55,394 nucleotides of DNA from a bacterium (GTDB lineage: Bacteria > JAGOBX01). Shown here in pieces: positions 37,748 through 48,171 of the stretch (its first letter is position 1; the number at the start of each line of letters is the position of its first letter). A program made the position numbers and the translations under genes. Under the pieces are notes generated by a model. That model did not search any database. It saw only the letters and a program-made list of their open reading frames with translations, and had not been told where the DNA came from. The DNA lies in assembly GCA_029551925.1 (NCBI GenBank), contig JAKPEO010000003.1, forward strand, positions 1-55,394, given 5' to 3'.

Positions 37748-38929
37748 ATGAAAAAATATGATGTGATAGTTATAGGCGCAGGACCTGGCGGCGCGCATTC
37801 AGCGCGGCTGTTAGCGAAAAATAATTTGAATGTCTTGCTGTTGGAAAAATATAAGATCCCGCGTATTAAACCCTGTGCCGCAGGACTGCCCTATCATATT
37901 GATGAAATAATAGATTTTAATTTTGACAATGTTGTTAATTTAATTTCTGATACTACGATATTTACTTATCAATTTCGCAAACCGGTAAAACTCAAAGCTG
38001 AAGATGTGAAAATTAAAATGACGATGCGCGAAGACTTTGATACATTATTAGCGCGCGAATCTGTGAATAGCGGCGTAAAATTAATTGATGAAATTAGCGT
38101 TAAAGCAGTTGAAGACAATGCTAACGGCTGCGTAGTGAAAACAAATAAAGATGTATTTTATTCTGATTTTGTAATAGGCGCTGACGGCGTTTATAGTATT
38201 ACAGCGCGGTCATTAGGCTTATTAAAAGATAGGATAGTCGGTTGGGCAATTAATGCGGAAGTGTATGTTTCAGATAAGCAATTAGCCGCTCAGGAAAATG
38301 CGGTAAATGTAGAGATGGGCATTGTGCCAAATGGTTATGCTTGGATATTTCCGAAAAAAGACCATCTTTCTTGTGGGATTGGCACAGCGTTAACAAAAAT
38401 TAACAAATTTAAAGATTTGCTGTATTATTATTTAGATAATCACCCTAACACTAAAAATTACAAAAAATTAATATTAAAAGGGCATCCGCTGCCGCATAGT
38501 TATTCTGTTGAACTGGTTATTAACACAGAACGCGCAGTATTAGTAGGAGATGCGGCAAGCGTAGTTGATCCATTATCAGGCGAAGGCATTTATTATGCTA
38601 TGAAAACCGCGGAAATTGCAGTGAAACATATATTAAAAAAAATCAGCAAAAATTTATCGCTTGATAATTATTCTGATGAAATAAATAAAACTATAAGAAG
38701 CGATTTGTATTATTCAGATAAATTTGCGCGGTTATTCTATAAGTTTCCAAAATTGACTTATGATTTAGGTGTGGCAAATCCGATTGTAAATAAAAAATTT
38801 CAGGACCTATTGCGCGGTAAAACTACATATAAAGAAATGTATGAAATTTTAAAACCAATATATTCTAATAAATTCACGCAAGCAACATTAAAATTAGCGG
38901 ATAAAATCAAACAGAAATTTATTAAATAA
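37748..38929 (+). CDS. Geranylgeranyl-reductase-family FAD oxidoreductase
   Basis: A 393-residue flavoprotein. The FAD dinucleotide fold is VIVIGAGPGGAHSARLLA, with the acidic strand end LLLEK. The early PCAAGLP segment contains the cysteine typical of geranylgeranyl reductases. FADs second motif reads VIGADGVYS, and GDAASVVDPLSGEGIYYAMK contacts the cofactor. The family reduces prenyl double bonds in lipids and quinones; substrate here is not known. It follows the DUF5989-like gene after eight bases but belongs functionally to lipid or quinone modification rather than carbamoylation. Confidence 0.86.
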   Translation: MKKYDVIVIGAGPGGAHSARLLAKNNLNVLLLEKYKIPRIKPCAAGLPYHIDEIIDFNFDNVVNLISDTTIFTYQFRKPVKLKAEDVKIKMTMREDFDTLLARESVNSGVKLIDEISVKAVEDNANGCVVKTNKDVFYSDFVIGADGVYSITARSLGLLKDRIVGWAINAEVYVSDKQLAAQENAVNVEMGIVPNGYAWIFPKKDHLSCGIGTALTKINKFKDLLYYYLDNHPNTKNYKKLILKGHPLPHSYSVELVINTERAVLVGDAASVVDPLSGEGIYYAMKTAEIAVKHILKKISKNLSLDNYSDEINKTIRSDLYYSDKFARLFYKFPKLTYDLGVANPIVNKKFQDLLRGKTTYKEMYEILKPIYSNKFTQATLKLADKIKQKFIK

Positions 38930-39019
38930 AAAATATTATTTTTCTACATTCGAGAAATCCGTATAGAATATGCTGTTGGTGAAATGTGCAAAAAAAAATA
39001 AAAAAAATAAAATTATGTA

Positions 39020-39047
39020 TTGACAAAAAAAAAATATTATGTATTTT
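39020..39047 (+). promoter_or_regulatory. Sigma70-type promoter for the paralogous pair
   Basis: TTGACA at 39020-39025 and TATTTT at 39042-39047 are separated by 16 bases of A-rich sequence. The transcript would begin near 39054 and include an AGGAG site at 39074-39078. Confidence 0.5.
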
Positions 39048-39092
39048 AACGAACAAATTATTTTTAATTTTTTAGGAGTGTGAGATTATAAA

Positions 39093-39680
39093 GTGGAAAA
39101 GGAAAATGTAATTGGTCAAGAAATGCAAAAAAAAGAAAGCATTTTAGAATGCAAAGATCTGGTGTTAAAAAATGATATTAAGATGCCGCCGCGTACTAAA
39201 ATACGGCAGGAATTGAAAAAGGTTTCTAATTTTACAGATGAAGAAATCTCTATAATGTGGTGGTCGTCTTTATATAAGGCGTATAGTTTGATTGTTAGAT
39301 ATGAATTAACAGGCGTAGAAGACGCATTTCGTCAAGAAGAATGGTTTCAAAACGCATTAAAAAAAGAAAATAAAGAGAAATCATCAGAAAAAAGTGGAGT
39401 ATTTGATTTTACAAAATTAGCTAAGCAATCTAAAAAGATAGAAGTTGTAGATGAAACTAAAATCTTATTAAAACAAAAACAAAAAGAAAGCAAGAAAGTA
39501 ATTAAAGAGTTGAAAGAAATTGATAAAACGCAAGCAAAAGAATTGAAAAAAACATTAAAATTACAAAAGCGTAAATTTAAATCAGGCGAAATAACACTTG
39601 ACAATTTTTTTGAATTTATTAATAATATATTAAATATGAGTAACCGGACATTGCAACCAGTGTCGATAGCGACAAAATAA
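39093..39680 (+). CDS. Unknown protein with duplicated module, copy 1
   Basis: A 195-residue soluble protein with a GTG start; the AGGAG site is 14 bases upstream, a long gap. Residues 31-87 form a module shared with the next gene: MPPRTKIRQELKKVSNFTDE, then SSLYKAYSLIVRY and GVEDAFRQEEWF. The rest is lysine- and glutamate-rich and helical. The first part of the shared module looks like a short helical domain with Trp-Trp before Ser-Ser. I recognise no family. A pair of tandem paralogs with this module suggests two subunits or two partner-specific versions of one factor. Confidence 0.78.
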   Translation: MEKENVIGQEMQKKESILECKDLVLKNDIKMPPRTKIRQELKKVSNFTDEEISIMWWSSLYKAYSLIVRYELTGVEDAFRQEEWFQNALKKENKEKSSEKSGVFDFTKLAKQSKKIEVVDETKILLKQKQKESKKVIKELKEIDKTQAKELKKTLKLQKRKFKSGEITLDNFFEFINNILNMSNRTLQPVSIATK

Positions 39681-39714
39681 TTAAAAATTAAATTTATTCG
39701 GGAGGGGAACATTA

Positions 39715-40311
39715 ATGTCAGACGAAAAAAAAACATTTACACTTGAACTTACATCAAGTAAGCCGAGCGGAAAAATCAAGGATAATGTCAGCGGAGCAGA
39801 AGCGACATTTTCTAATGTAGGTGGATTAATTCATTTTTTAAGAGAAAATGCAGGGTGTTTATGTCCATCTGAAAAAACAGAATCTGCAGATACTGAATCA
39901 TCAGAAGAATGCAAAGCAGAAAAAAAAGAAGTGGCAGCTGAAGAAGAATTGCCAAAAAAGAAAAAAGATATTGTTATGCCTGATCGCAAACGTATTGATG
40001 AAGAATTGAAAAAGGTTTCTAATTTTACAGATGAAGAATTATCTATTATGGGCTGGTCATCGAAATATAAAGCGTATAGTTTGATTATGCGTTATGGTGA
40101 AAAAGGCGTGGAAGATAAATTCAGAGAACAGAACTGGTGGCAGAAAGAAATGAAGAAGCTTGCGAAAAGCAAGAAAAAAGACAAAGAAGATAAAAAATTA
40201 CTTCGCGAACAAAAGAAAGAAGAAAAGCGTGCAAAAAAAGAAGCAAAGAAAGCAGAGCGTGAAGCGCGTAAAGCAGAGAAAAAAGCACGTAAAGAAAAAA
40301 AAGAAGATTAA
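39715..40311 (+). CDS. Unknown protein with duplicated module, copy 2
   Basis: A 198-residue paralog of the preceding gene. A distinct N-terminal region (about 1-45, FTLELTSSKPSGKIKDNVSG) leads to a Glu-rich linker. The shared module follows at about 88-145: MPDRKRIDEELKKVSNFTDE, SSKYKAYSLIMRY, GVEDKFREQNWW. A C-terminal tail of about 50 residues is almost entirely Lys, Glu, Arg and Ala and is likely a charged helix, perhaps nucleic-acid- or ribosome-binding. A 36-base DNA block is identical in both copies (39210-39245 and 40003-40038), evidence of recent duplication or gene conversion. A GGGAGGGG ribosome site precedes the ATG. Confidence 0.78.
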   Translation: MSDEKKTFTLELTSSKPSGKIKDNVSGAEATFSNVGGLIHFLRENAGCLCPSEKTESADTESSEECKAEKKEVAAEEELPKKKKDIVMPDRKRIDEELKKVSNFTDEELSIMGWSSKYKAYSLIMRYGEKGVEDKFREQNWWQKEMKKLAKSKKKDKEDKKLLREQKKEEKRAKKEAKKAEREARKAEKKARKEKKED

Positions 40312-40350
40312 TTAATAAGCTAATTTCTTTGTATAAATATATTTTTTGGT

Positions 40351-40393
40351 AGGCGCAGGATATTTAAATATTTTGCGCCTTTTTTATTTTTTT
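40351..40393 (+). terminator. Intrinsic terminator after the paralogous pair
   Basis: AGGCGCA at 40351-40357 pairs perfectly with TGCGCCT at 40374-40380. The 16-base loop contains an AT-rich self-complementary stretch that can extend the hairpin. A T-run (TTTTTATTTTTTT) follows directly, the standard layout of a Rho-independent terminator. Confidence 0.85.
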
Positions 40394-40492
40394 ATAATAC
40401 AAAAAAGTCAACAAAAAAATATTATTAAACAGTAAAATTACATTAAATTGCATTTTTTTTAAATTCCATAAATAAAAAAATAAAAAAAATAC

Positions 40493-40521
40493 TTTACTTT
40501 TTATATAAATTAAAATAAAAT
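40493..40521 (+). promoter_or_regulatory. Possible promoter for the M23 peptidase
   Basis: TTTACT at 40493-40498 and TAAAAT at 40516-40521 are 17 bases apart, downstream of the terminator and 33 bases before the peptidase start. In such AT-rich sequence this is a moderate-quality call. Confidence 0.35.
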
Positions 40522-40553
40522 TAACTAAAAATATATAAATAAATAAAGGAAAA

Positions 40554-41261
40554 ATGGCCCCCAAAAAAAAATTCGATTATGATGAATTTTTAAGATATCA
40601 TAATAAACAGCAGCATCGAAAACTTATTTTTTTTATAGTGATAATATGTATAAGCATAATGTCCTTTGGTTTTTTATGGCCTAACAGTTCAAAAGATTTC
40701 GACGATAGTATCGAAAAAATATTAGATGAAGGTCCAGAAATAACATTAAATGAAAATGGCGAATATAATAAAATTGAATATTTTCCAGTAGATGAAGATA
40801 TACATAATCCCAAATATGCTACTGGTTCAGCACCGACATTAAGGCCTGTATATGGCTCAATATCATCGCGATTTGGTTATCGCCGCGCTTTATTTTCTAA
40901 GTATAATACTTTTCATCGCGGCATAGATATAGTAGCTCCGTTAGGAACAAATATCTATGCAGCTGGCGACGGCGTAGTAGAGTTTTCCGGTTATCGCGGC
41001 GCATACGGCTACACAGTTATAATTAACCATAAGAATGGCTATACTACTTTGTATGCGCACTGCAAAAATTTATTAGTCCAAAAGAATCAATATGTAAAAC
41101 GCGGCGATATAATTGCGACTGTAGGTAATACAGGTTCAGCGACAGGTACGCATTTACATTATGAAGTGCGTAAAAATGGTTTTAATATGAATCCCGAGCA
41201 TTATTTTGTAGCGCTTCCATCAGAAGCGCGCGCGCTGCGCGCTGCGGCGCTGTCTAAATAG
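40554..41261 (+). CDS. M23 (LytM) metallopeptidase, membrane-anchored
   Basis: A 235-residue peptidoglycan endopeptidase of the LytM/M23 family. A membrane helix at about 23-42 anchors it with the catalytic part outside. The peptidase domain starts with GSISSRFGYRR and holds zinc ligands in FHRGIDIVAP (His and Asp). TLYAHCKNLLV and the HLHYEV motif with the final catalytic histidines are also present, so it should be active. It would cut peptide cross-links in the cell wall during growth or division. An AAGGA site precedes the ATG. The C-terminal tail is short and basic/Ala-rich. Confidence 0.9.
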   Translation: MAPKKKFDYDEFLRYHNKQQHRKLIFFIVIICISIMSFGFLWPNSSKDFDDSIEKILDEGPEITLNENGEYNKIEYFPVDEDIHNPKYATGSAPTLRPVYGSISSRFGYRRALFSKYNTFHRGIDIVAPLGTNIYAAGDGVVEFSGYRGAYGYTVIINHKNGYTTLYAHCKNLLVQKNQYVKRGDIIATVGNTGSATGTHLHYEVRKNGFNMNPEHYFVALPSEARALRAAALSK

Positions 41262-41295
41262 AAAATAATCAAATCTCAAAACATTGATTTTATAG

Positions 41296-42402
41296 ATGAT
41301 AATCACAAATCTAAAAATTTTGAATTTTCGCAATCATCAGAATTTTGAGCAGACTTTTTCTAATGCGGTTAATTTGGTAATCGGCGAAAATTCTACTGGT
41401 AAGACGAGTATATTAGAAGCGATATATACTCTTGCAAATACGAAATCATTTCGCGCTCATAATGATGAAAGGTTAATAAAAATAGGGACTGACGGTTTTT
41501 ATATTAAAGGGTTTTTTAAAGATATAGTTGAGCATACTGCGGAAATATCGTATTCTTACAAAAATAAAATATTAAAATTTGACAATTATAGAATAAAAAA
41601 AATCCGAGAATATATTGCAAAAATTTCGATAGTATTGTATAATCCATTACATTTATATATAATAAATGAGGGACCTGTATATAGACGAGAATTTATTAAT
41701 ATAATATTGAGTAAAACAGATGTAGAATATTATGTAGCGCTTCATAGTTATTTAAAATTATTAAACGAGAAGCGCGCAGCATTGAAATTATTTAAAGAGC
41801 GCAAAATAAAATTTGATGTAATAGAATTGATAAATAAAAGATTATCAGAATTTGCAAGTATAATAGTTTTCAAAAGATACAATTTTATAAATTATTTTAA
41901 GGAGTTGGTCGTAGAAAAATTCAATTTATTGATGAACCGCGATATAAAATTAATTATCGAATACAGCACAAATTGTTTGAATTTAAAAGGTATAGTAAAA
42001 GACAAAAGCAAATTAGAAGATTTTAAAAATGCGGCAGCGCAAAAATTTTTGAAGATTTTAGGTGCGGAAATACGAAACAGCAGGATATTATTGGGTTGTC
42101 AAGCAGATGATTTGACATTTAAAGACAGCGGAAATATTGTAAAATATTATTATTCGCAAGGCGAGCGAAAAGCGTTAGTATTAGCGTTGAAACTTGCGGA
42201 GATAAAATATATCAGAGAAAAGACCGGCGGTTATCCGATAGTATTGTTAGACGATATATTTTCAGAGTTAGACGATAAGCGCAGGCAATATTTAATTAAT
42301 GAATTGAACAGCGGATTTCAATCAATAATAACAGATATAGATTTTAACGAGCATTTACAAAAATTTTCAAATTTTCAAAAGATAGAATTAAAAAAAAACT
42401 AA
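41296..42402 (+). CDS. recF: DNA replication/repair protein RecF
   Basis: RecF is an SMC-like ATPase that binds gapped DNA and, with RecO and RecR, directs RecA loading. The 368-residue protein begins with the conserved LKILNFRNHQ segment. Walker A is GENSTGKTS and the family strand NTKSFRA follows. The ABC signature is YSQGERKALVLALKLAE, and Walker B is VLLDDIFSELDDKRRQYL. Normal length. gyrB follows after 42 bases, the ancestral recF-gyrB order, but dnaA and dnaN, normally just upstream, are absent. Confidence 0.96.
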   Translation: MIITNLKILNFRNHQNFEQTFSNAVNLVIGENSTGKTSILEAIYTLANTKSFRAHNDERLIKIGTDGFYIKGFFKDIVEHTAEISYSYKNKILKFDNYRIKKIREYIAKISIVLYNPLHLYIINEGPVYRREFINIILSKTDVEYYVALHSYLKLLNEKRAALKLFKERKIKFDVIELINKRLSEFASIIVFKRYNFINYFKELVVEKFNLLMNRDIKLIIEYSTNCLNLKGIVKDKSKLEDFKNAAAQKFLKILGAEIRNSRILLGCQADDLTFKDSGNIVKYYYSQGERKALVLALKLAEIKYIREKTGGYPIVLLDDIFSELDDKRRQYLINELNSGFQSIITDIDFNEHLQKFSNFQKIELKKN

Positions 42403-42435
42403 TAAAAAAAATTACTAATAAAATGATTGAGGTGA

Positions 42436-44850
<2,415 letters not shown>

Positions 44851-44859
44851 AAAAAATAT

Positions 44860-44891
44860 CTATTTTAGAATTTTAGAAATTTCTAAAATAG
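44860..44891. repeat. Perfect 11-bp stem-loop after gyrB
   Basis: CTATTTTAGAA at 44860-44870 and TTCTAAAATAG at 44881-44891 are perfect inverted copies with a 10-base loop; the loop repeats part of the arm, so an alternative register is possible. No T-run follows on the plus strand, so it is not a standard terminator for gyrB. On the minus strand an A/T-rich tract follows, but no minus-strand gene is present. Confidence 0.6.
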
Positions 44892-44936
44892 TTGTCTGCT
44901 AAAATATTAGTAAAAATTTAAAGGTATATATTTTAA

Positions 44937-45905
44937 ATGATGAAAAAAAATTTTTTTAAAAATATCATTTTTGTAATTTTATTTTTACTTGCAAGTTGTT
45001 CGAGCGAATATAAGATACCGCAGGGCGAAAATTACATAACTGTTTGCACATTTAACATGAAATTTTTTGGAGATTTAGATGATGATAATAATAAAAATTA
45101 CGGAAGTTTTGGTGCGAATATTCGTAGAGGTGATAAAAAATTAAAAGAAAAATTTGCTGAATATTTTAATATAGCGGATATAATTGCAGTGCAGGAGGTT
45201 GAAAATTTAGATGCGTTTAATAATATAATAGAATATTTGAATAAAGAATATCCGGAACGTAAATATCAAGGATTTTTGCGAGATAATAACAGGTCGCCGC
45301 AAGATATTGGTTTGATTTGGGATACTAATAAAGTTAAAGGCGCGCGCGGTTATTTTTTTAGAGGGAAATGGTTAGTAATAAATGAAAAAGAAGAAGGGGA
45401 CGAAATGAAGAAAGAGCGATTTACCCGCGCACCTGTTTATAATTTTTTTGAAAAGAACGGTATAAAATTTATTGTTGTGTCAGCGCATTTAAAATCAAAG
45501 GCAGGAGAAGAAGGCGAAGGCGGCAGGCGTGAAAATGAGAGCGCGAAACTCGCTGAATGGCTTGAATTTCAAAGAGCAGAAAAAGAAATGGAAAATATAA
45601 TTATACTGGGAGATTTTAATGATAGATATTCTTTTAAACCTGAAAATACAGAATTAGATGCTTTGATAGAATTAGATAGACAAAATAAAATTATATTTTT
45701 AACAAAGGATTTTCGGCCGCCGAAATATTATACTACCGCGAGCGAATTTGACGGACAGAAACTAAAAGAAGTAATTGACCATATAATTATTACAGAGCCA
45801 ATGAAAAAATATTATGTAAAAGACAGTTGTCATATTAGAATACTTGCGGATACCTTGCTATCAGACCATAATCCTGTATATGCCACATTTGATTTCAGCA
45901 AATAA
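44937..45905 (+). CDS. Secreted lipoprotein of the endonuclease/exonuclease/phosphatase family
   Basis: A 322-residue lipoprotein with leader ending LLASC (Cys21). The EEP fold is complete: TFNMKFFGD (first metal side), IAVQEVENL (catalytic Glu), DIGLIWD, VSAHLKSKAG (catalytic His with nearby Lys), ILGDFND (Asp and Asn), and the terminal LSDHNPVYATF (His). These are the DNase I-like metal and catalytic residues, so it should be an active phosphodiesterase, probably a periplasmic or surface nuclease. The family also contains phospholipases and inositol phosphatases. The next gene begins directly after its stop. Confidence 0.88.
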   Translation: MMKKNFFKNIIFVILFLLASCSSEYKIPQGENYITVCTFNMKFFGDLDDDNNKNYGSFGANIRRGDKKLKEKFAEYFNIADIIAVQEVENLDAFNNIIEYLNKEYPERKYQGFLRDNNRSPQDIGLIWDTNKVKGARGYFFRGKWLVINEKEEGDEMKKERFTRAPVYNFFEKNGIKFIVVSAHLKSKAGEEGEGGRRENESAKLAEWLEFQRAEKEMENIIILGDFNDRYSFKPENTELDALIELDRQNKIIFLTKDFRPPKYYTTASEFDGQKLKEVIDHIIITEPMKKYYVKDSCHIRILADTLLSDHNPVYATFDFSK

Positions 45906-47021
45906 ATGTTTAGCAAATTTTTAGAATTATCAAGAGTTATTTTAAAACGCCAAAAGCGCATAATTATTGCGGTTTCACATTTGCATAATAACGACAGCGT
46001 TTCTAATTGCGTGTTTTCAATGTTTGCCAATTTCCAAAAAAGCGGATATAAAACCTATATTTTAACTGATGGTATAGATGCTGATGTAAAAATAAAAAAT
46101 GTGGAAATTATAAATAATATCAATAACATTAATAAAAAAGATATAGTGATTTTGCATTATGGTGGAATGAATGATTTTATTAGAAAAATTTTAGAAAAAG
46201 ATTTTAATTTTGTCGTGTATTATCATAATGTCACTCCTGCGATTTTTTTTAAAGATTATTCAGAAGATTTTTATAATTGGTTGATTAATGACGATATTGA
46301 ATTTTTGAAATATAAAAATAAACTGAAGAATATTGTATGCGTGTCAAATTACTCAAGGAACAAATTATTGGGTTTGGGTTTTAATAATATAGCGGTTATA
46401 CCGATATTATTTGATTTTTCGCATTTTGAAAAAATCAATGAAGATTTATACAAAAAATTGAGAGAAAGCAATTGCAGATATTTGGTTTTTACAGGCATTG
46501 TGCTGCCACATAAAAATCAGTTAGAATTAATAAAAATTTTTCATTTATTTTTGACTAAATATTCAATACCAAATATAAAATTAATTTTGATTGGCAAAAT
46601 AATAGAACAAAGCAAAAATTATTATAATGAATGTTTGCGGTATTTAGAAAAATATAAATTGAATGATAAAGTGATATTTACTGATAAAATTAGCGATTAT
46701 GATAGAAACTCATATTATCGCTGCGCTGATATTTATGTATCAGCGTCATTACACGAGGGCTTTGGGATACCATTAGTTGAGGCGGTATATTTTAATATTC
46801 CAATAGTATCATATATTGCTGGCGCAATATCTGAAACAATAGATAATTGCGCAAAGTTAATAGAAGTAGGGGCTTGCGAAAAATTTGCTGATTCTATTTT
46901 TGAAATTTTGAATAATGAAGAAACCAGAAAAAAAATACTTGAACAATATAATGATATATTGAAAAAATATTCGCCTTCAAAAATTTTTGATGATTGGCAG
47001 AATTATATAAAAAATATCTGA
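45906..47021 (+). CDS. GT4-family glycosyltransferase
   Basis: A 371-residue glycosyltransferase with GT-B fold. An N-terminal acceptor domain is followed by CVSNYSRNKLLGLG and FTGIVLPHKNQLELIKIF, which contains the usual phosphate-contacting Lys. The GT4 donor motif is SASLHEGFGIPLVEAVYFNI, with the E-x7-E glutamates. The protein would make or extend a surface polysaccharide or glycolipid from a nucleotide-sugar. The sugar is not predictable. The start abuts the previous stop, so co-transcription with the nuclease is likely. 325 non-coding bases follow, in which the next promoter lies. Confidence 0.88.
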   Translation: MFSKFLELSRVILKRQKRIIIAVSHLHNNDSVSNCVFSMFANFQKSGYKTYILTDGIDADVKIKNVEIINNINNINKKDIVILHYGGMNDFIRKILEKDFNFVVYYHNVTPAIFFKDYSEDFYNWLINDDIEFLKYKNKLKNIVCVSNYSRNKLLGLGFNNIAVIPILFDFSHFEKINEDLYKKLRESNCRYLVFTGIVLPHKNQLELIKIFHLFLTKYSIPNIKLILIGKIIEQSKNYYNECLRYLEKYKLNDKVIFTDKISDYDRNSYYRCADIYVSASLHEGFGIPLVEAVYFNIPIVSYIAGAISETIDNCAKLIEVGACEKFADSIFEILNNEETRKKILEQYNDILKKYSPSKIFDDWQNYIKNI

Positions 47022-47263
47022 TGTCTTTCGTATAATTATTAATTTGCGATTTAGTAATTTATATTGTGTAATTTACGCTGAAAAAACTGTCGGATATTCA
47101 GTCGCAAGGCATTAAGTAATCATTCTTCTGTGTTGTATGGAAAAGTTGGTAATTTGAATTTTTATTTTTATCTCTATTATTTATCAATACATTTAATTAG
47201 CGGCAAGAGAAAGTATAGACTGATTGCTATTTGCAGTTTTCCTGACTAAATCAAACAAAATTC

Positions 47264-47292
47264 TTGACATTGAAAATAAATAAAAGTATAAT
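47264..47292 (+). promoter_or_regulatory. Consensus promoter of the nifU operon
   Basis: TTGACA at 47264-47269 and TATAAT at 47287-47292 are separated by 17 bases, a full consensus sigma70-type promoter. Transcription would start near 47299, inside the palindrome described next. It probably drives the nine tightly spaced genes to 54647. Confidence 0.8.
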
Positions 47293-47296
47293 AAAT

Positions 47297-47310
47297 ACTT
47301 TTAAAAAAGT
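47297..47310. promoter_or_regulatory. Candidate palindromic operator at the nifU transcription start
   Basis: ACTTTT-AA-AAAAGT is a perfect 14-base palindrome that covers the predicted start of transcription. A repressor bound here would block the promoter. The HTH protein at 49357 or an IscR/Fur-type factor elsewhere are candidates; in such AT-rich DNA a chance palindrome cannot be excluded. Confidence 0.35.
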
Positions 47311-47346
47311 TAAGAAATTAGAAGAAGGTGTGAAGAATTAAAAAAA

Positions 47347-48162
47347 ATGTGGGAATATTCAGACAAGGTAAAAGAGCATTTTTTTAATCCGCATAATGTC
47401 GGTAAAATAGATGACGCTGATGTGGTAGTAGAGGTGGGCAGTGCTGCTTGCGGCGATGCCTTGAAATTATATTTGAAGATTGATAATGATGTCATTACAG
47501 ATGCGAAATTTCAAACTTACGGCTGCGGCAGCGCTATTGCTTCGTCGTCAGTTTTGACTGATATGATAATAGGCAAAAAATTAGATGAAGTAAAAACAAT
47601 AACAAATGAAGATATTGTTAAAATATTAGGCGGTTTGCCGCCTGCTAAAATTCATTGTTCTGTGATGGCGCAGGAAGCGATAGAAAAAGCGTTGAATGTA
47701 TATTACGGCAAGGCGGCAGAAGAAAAATTAGCAGATGGCGAATATATAGTATGTCACTGTTTCAATGTATCGAATTTTAAAATTGAAAAAGTTTTGAAAG
47801 AGCATAATTTACAGACAGTTGAAGAAGTGACTCATTATACCAAAGCCGGCGGCGCGTGCGGAAAATGCAAGCCGAATATAGAAAAAATAATTCAAGAATA
47901 TTATAAAAAAGGAGCGGCAAAAAAAATGACAAATTTAGAAAAGATAGAGCGCATTAAAAGCGTAATCAATAGCGAGATAAGACCTGCGCTGCAAAATGAC
48001 GGCGGAGATATTGAATTGATTGATTTTAAAAATGATGTAGTGATTGTAAAATTGCGTGGAGCGTGCGGCGGCTGTCCGATGGCGAAAATGACTCTGAAAA
48101 ATTTTGTTGAAGAAGTATTAAAAGAAAAGGTTGACGCTAATTTAACAGTAGAAGAGGAGTAA
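47347..48162 (+). CDS. nifU: Iron-sulfur cluster scaffold NifU (three-domain)
   Basis: A 271-residue full-length NifU. The IscU-like domain has scaffold cysteines at 35 (AACGD), 60 (TYGCGSAIASSS) and 104 (KIHCSVMAQEA). The central bfd-like [2Fe-2S] domain has Cys136, Cys138, Cys171 and Cys174 (CHC and CGKC). The C-terminal NifU domain has RGACGGCPMA with Cys240 and Cys243. Clusters are built on it with sulfur from NifS. No nitrogenase genes are visible, and many anaerobes use this NifUS pair for general cluster assembly. It opens the operon. Confidence 0.95.
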   Translation: MWEYSDKVKEHFFNPHNVGKIDDADVVVEVGSAACGDALKLYLKIDNDVITDAKFQTYGCGSAIASSSVLTDMIIGKKLDEVKTITNEDIVKILGGLPPAKIHCSVMAQEAIEKALNVYYGKAAEEKLADGEYIVCHCFNVSNFKIEKVLKEHNLQTVEEVTHYTKAGGACGKCKPNIEKIIQEYYKKGAAKKMTNLEKIERIKSVINSEIRPALQNDGGDIELIDFKNDVVIVKLRGACGGCPMAKMTLKNFVEEVLKEKVDANLTVEEE

Positions 48163-48171
48163 TAAAAATCC

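Larger units (their letters stand above)
47022..47346. other. Intergenic region upstream of the nifU operon
   Basis: No gene is supported here. It holds the consensus promoter at 47264-47292, a 14-bp perfect palindrome just downstream of it, and an AAGGTG ribosome site at 47325-47330, 16 bases from the nifU start. The upstream 240 bases show no clear structure. Confidence 0.55.

Noticed and set aside
39347-39736. 129-codon minus-strand frame
   Set aside because: Phe/Leu/Ser-rich reading of the lysine-rich plus-strand gene; an antisense shadow.
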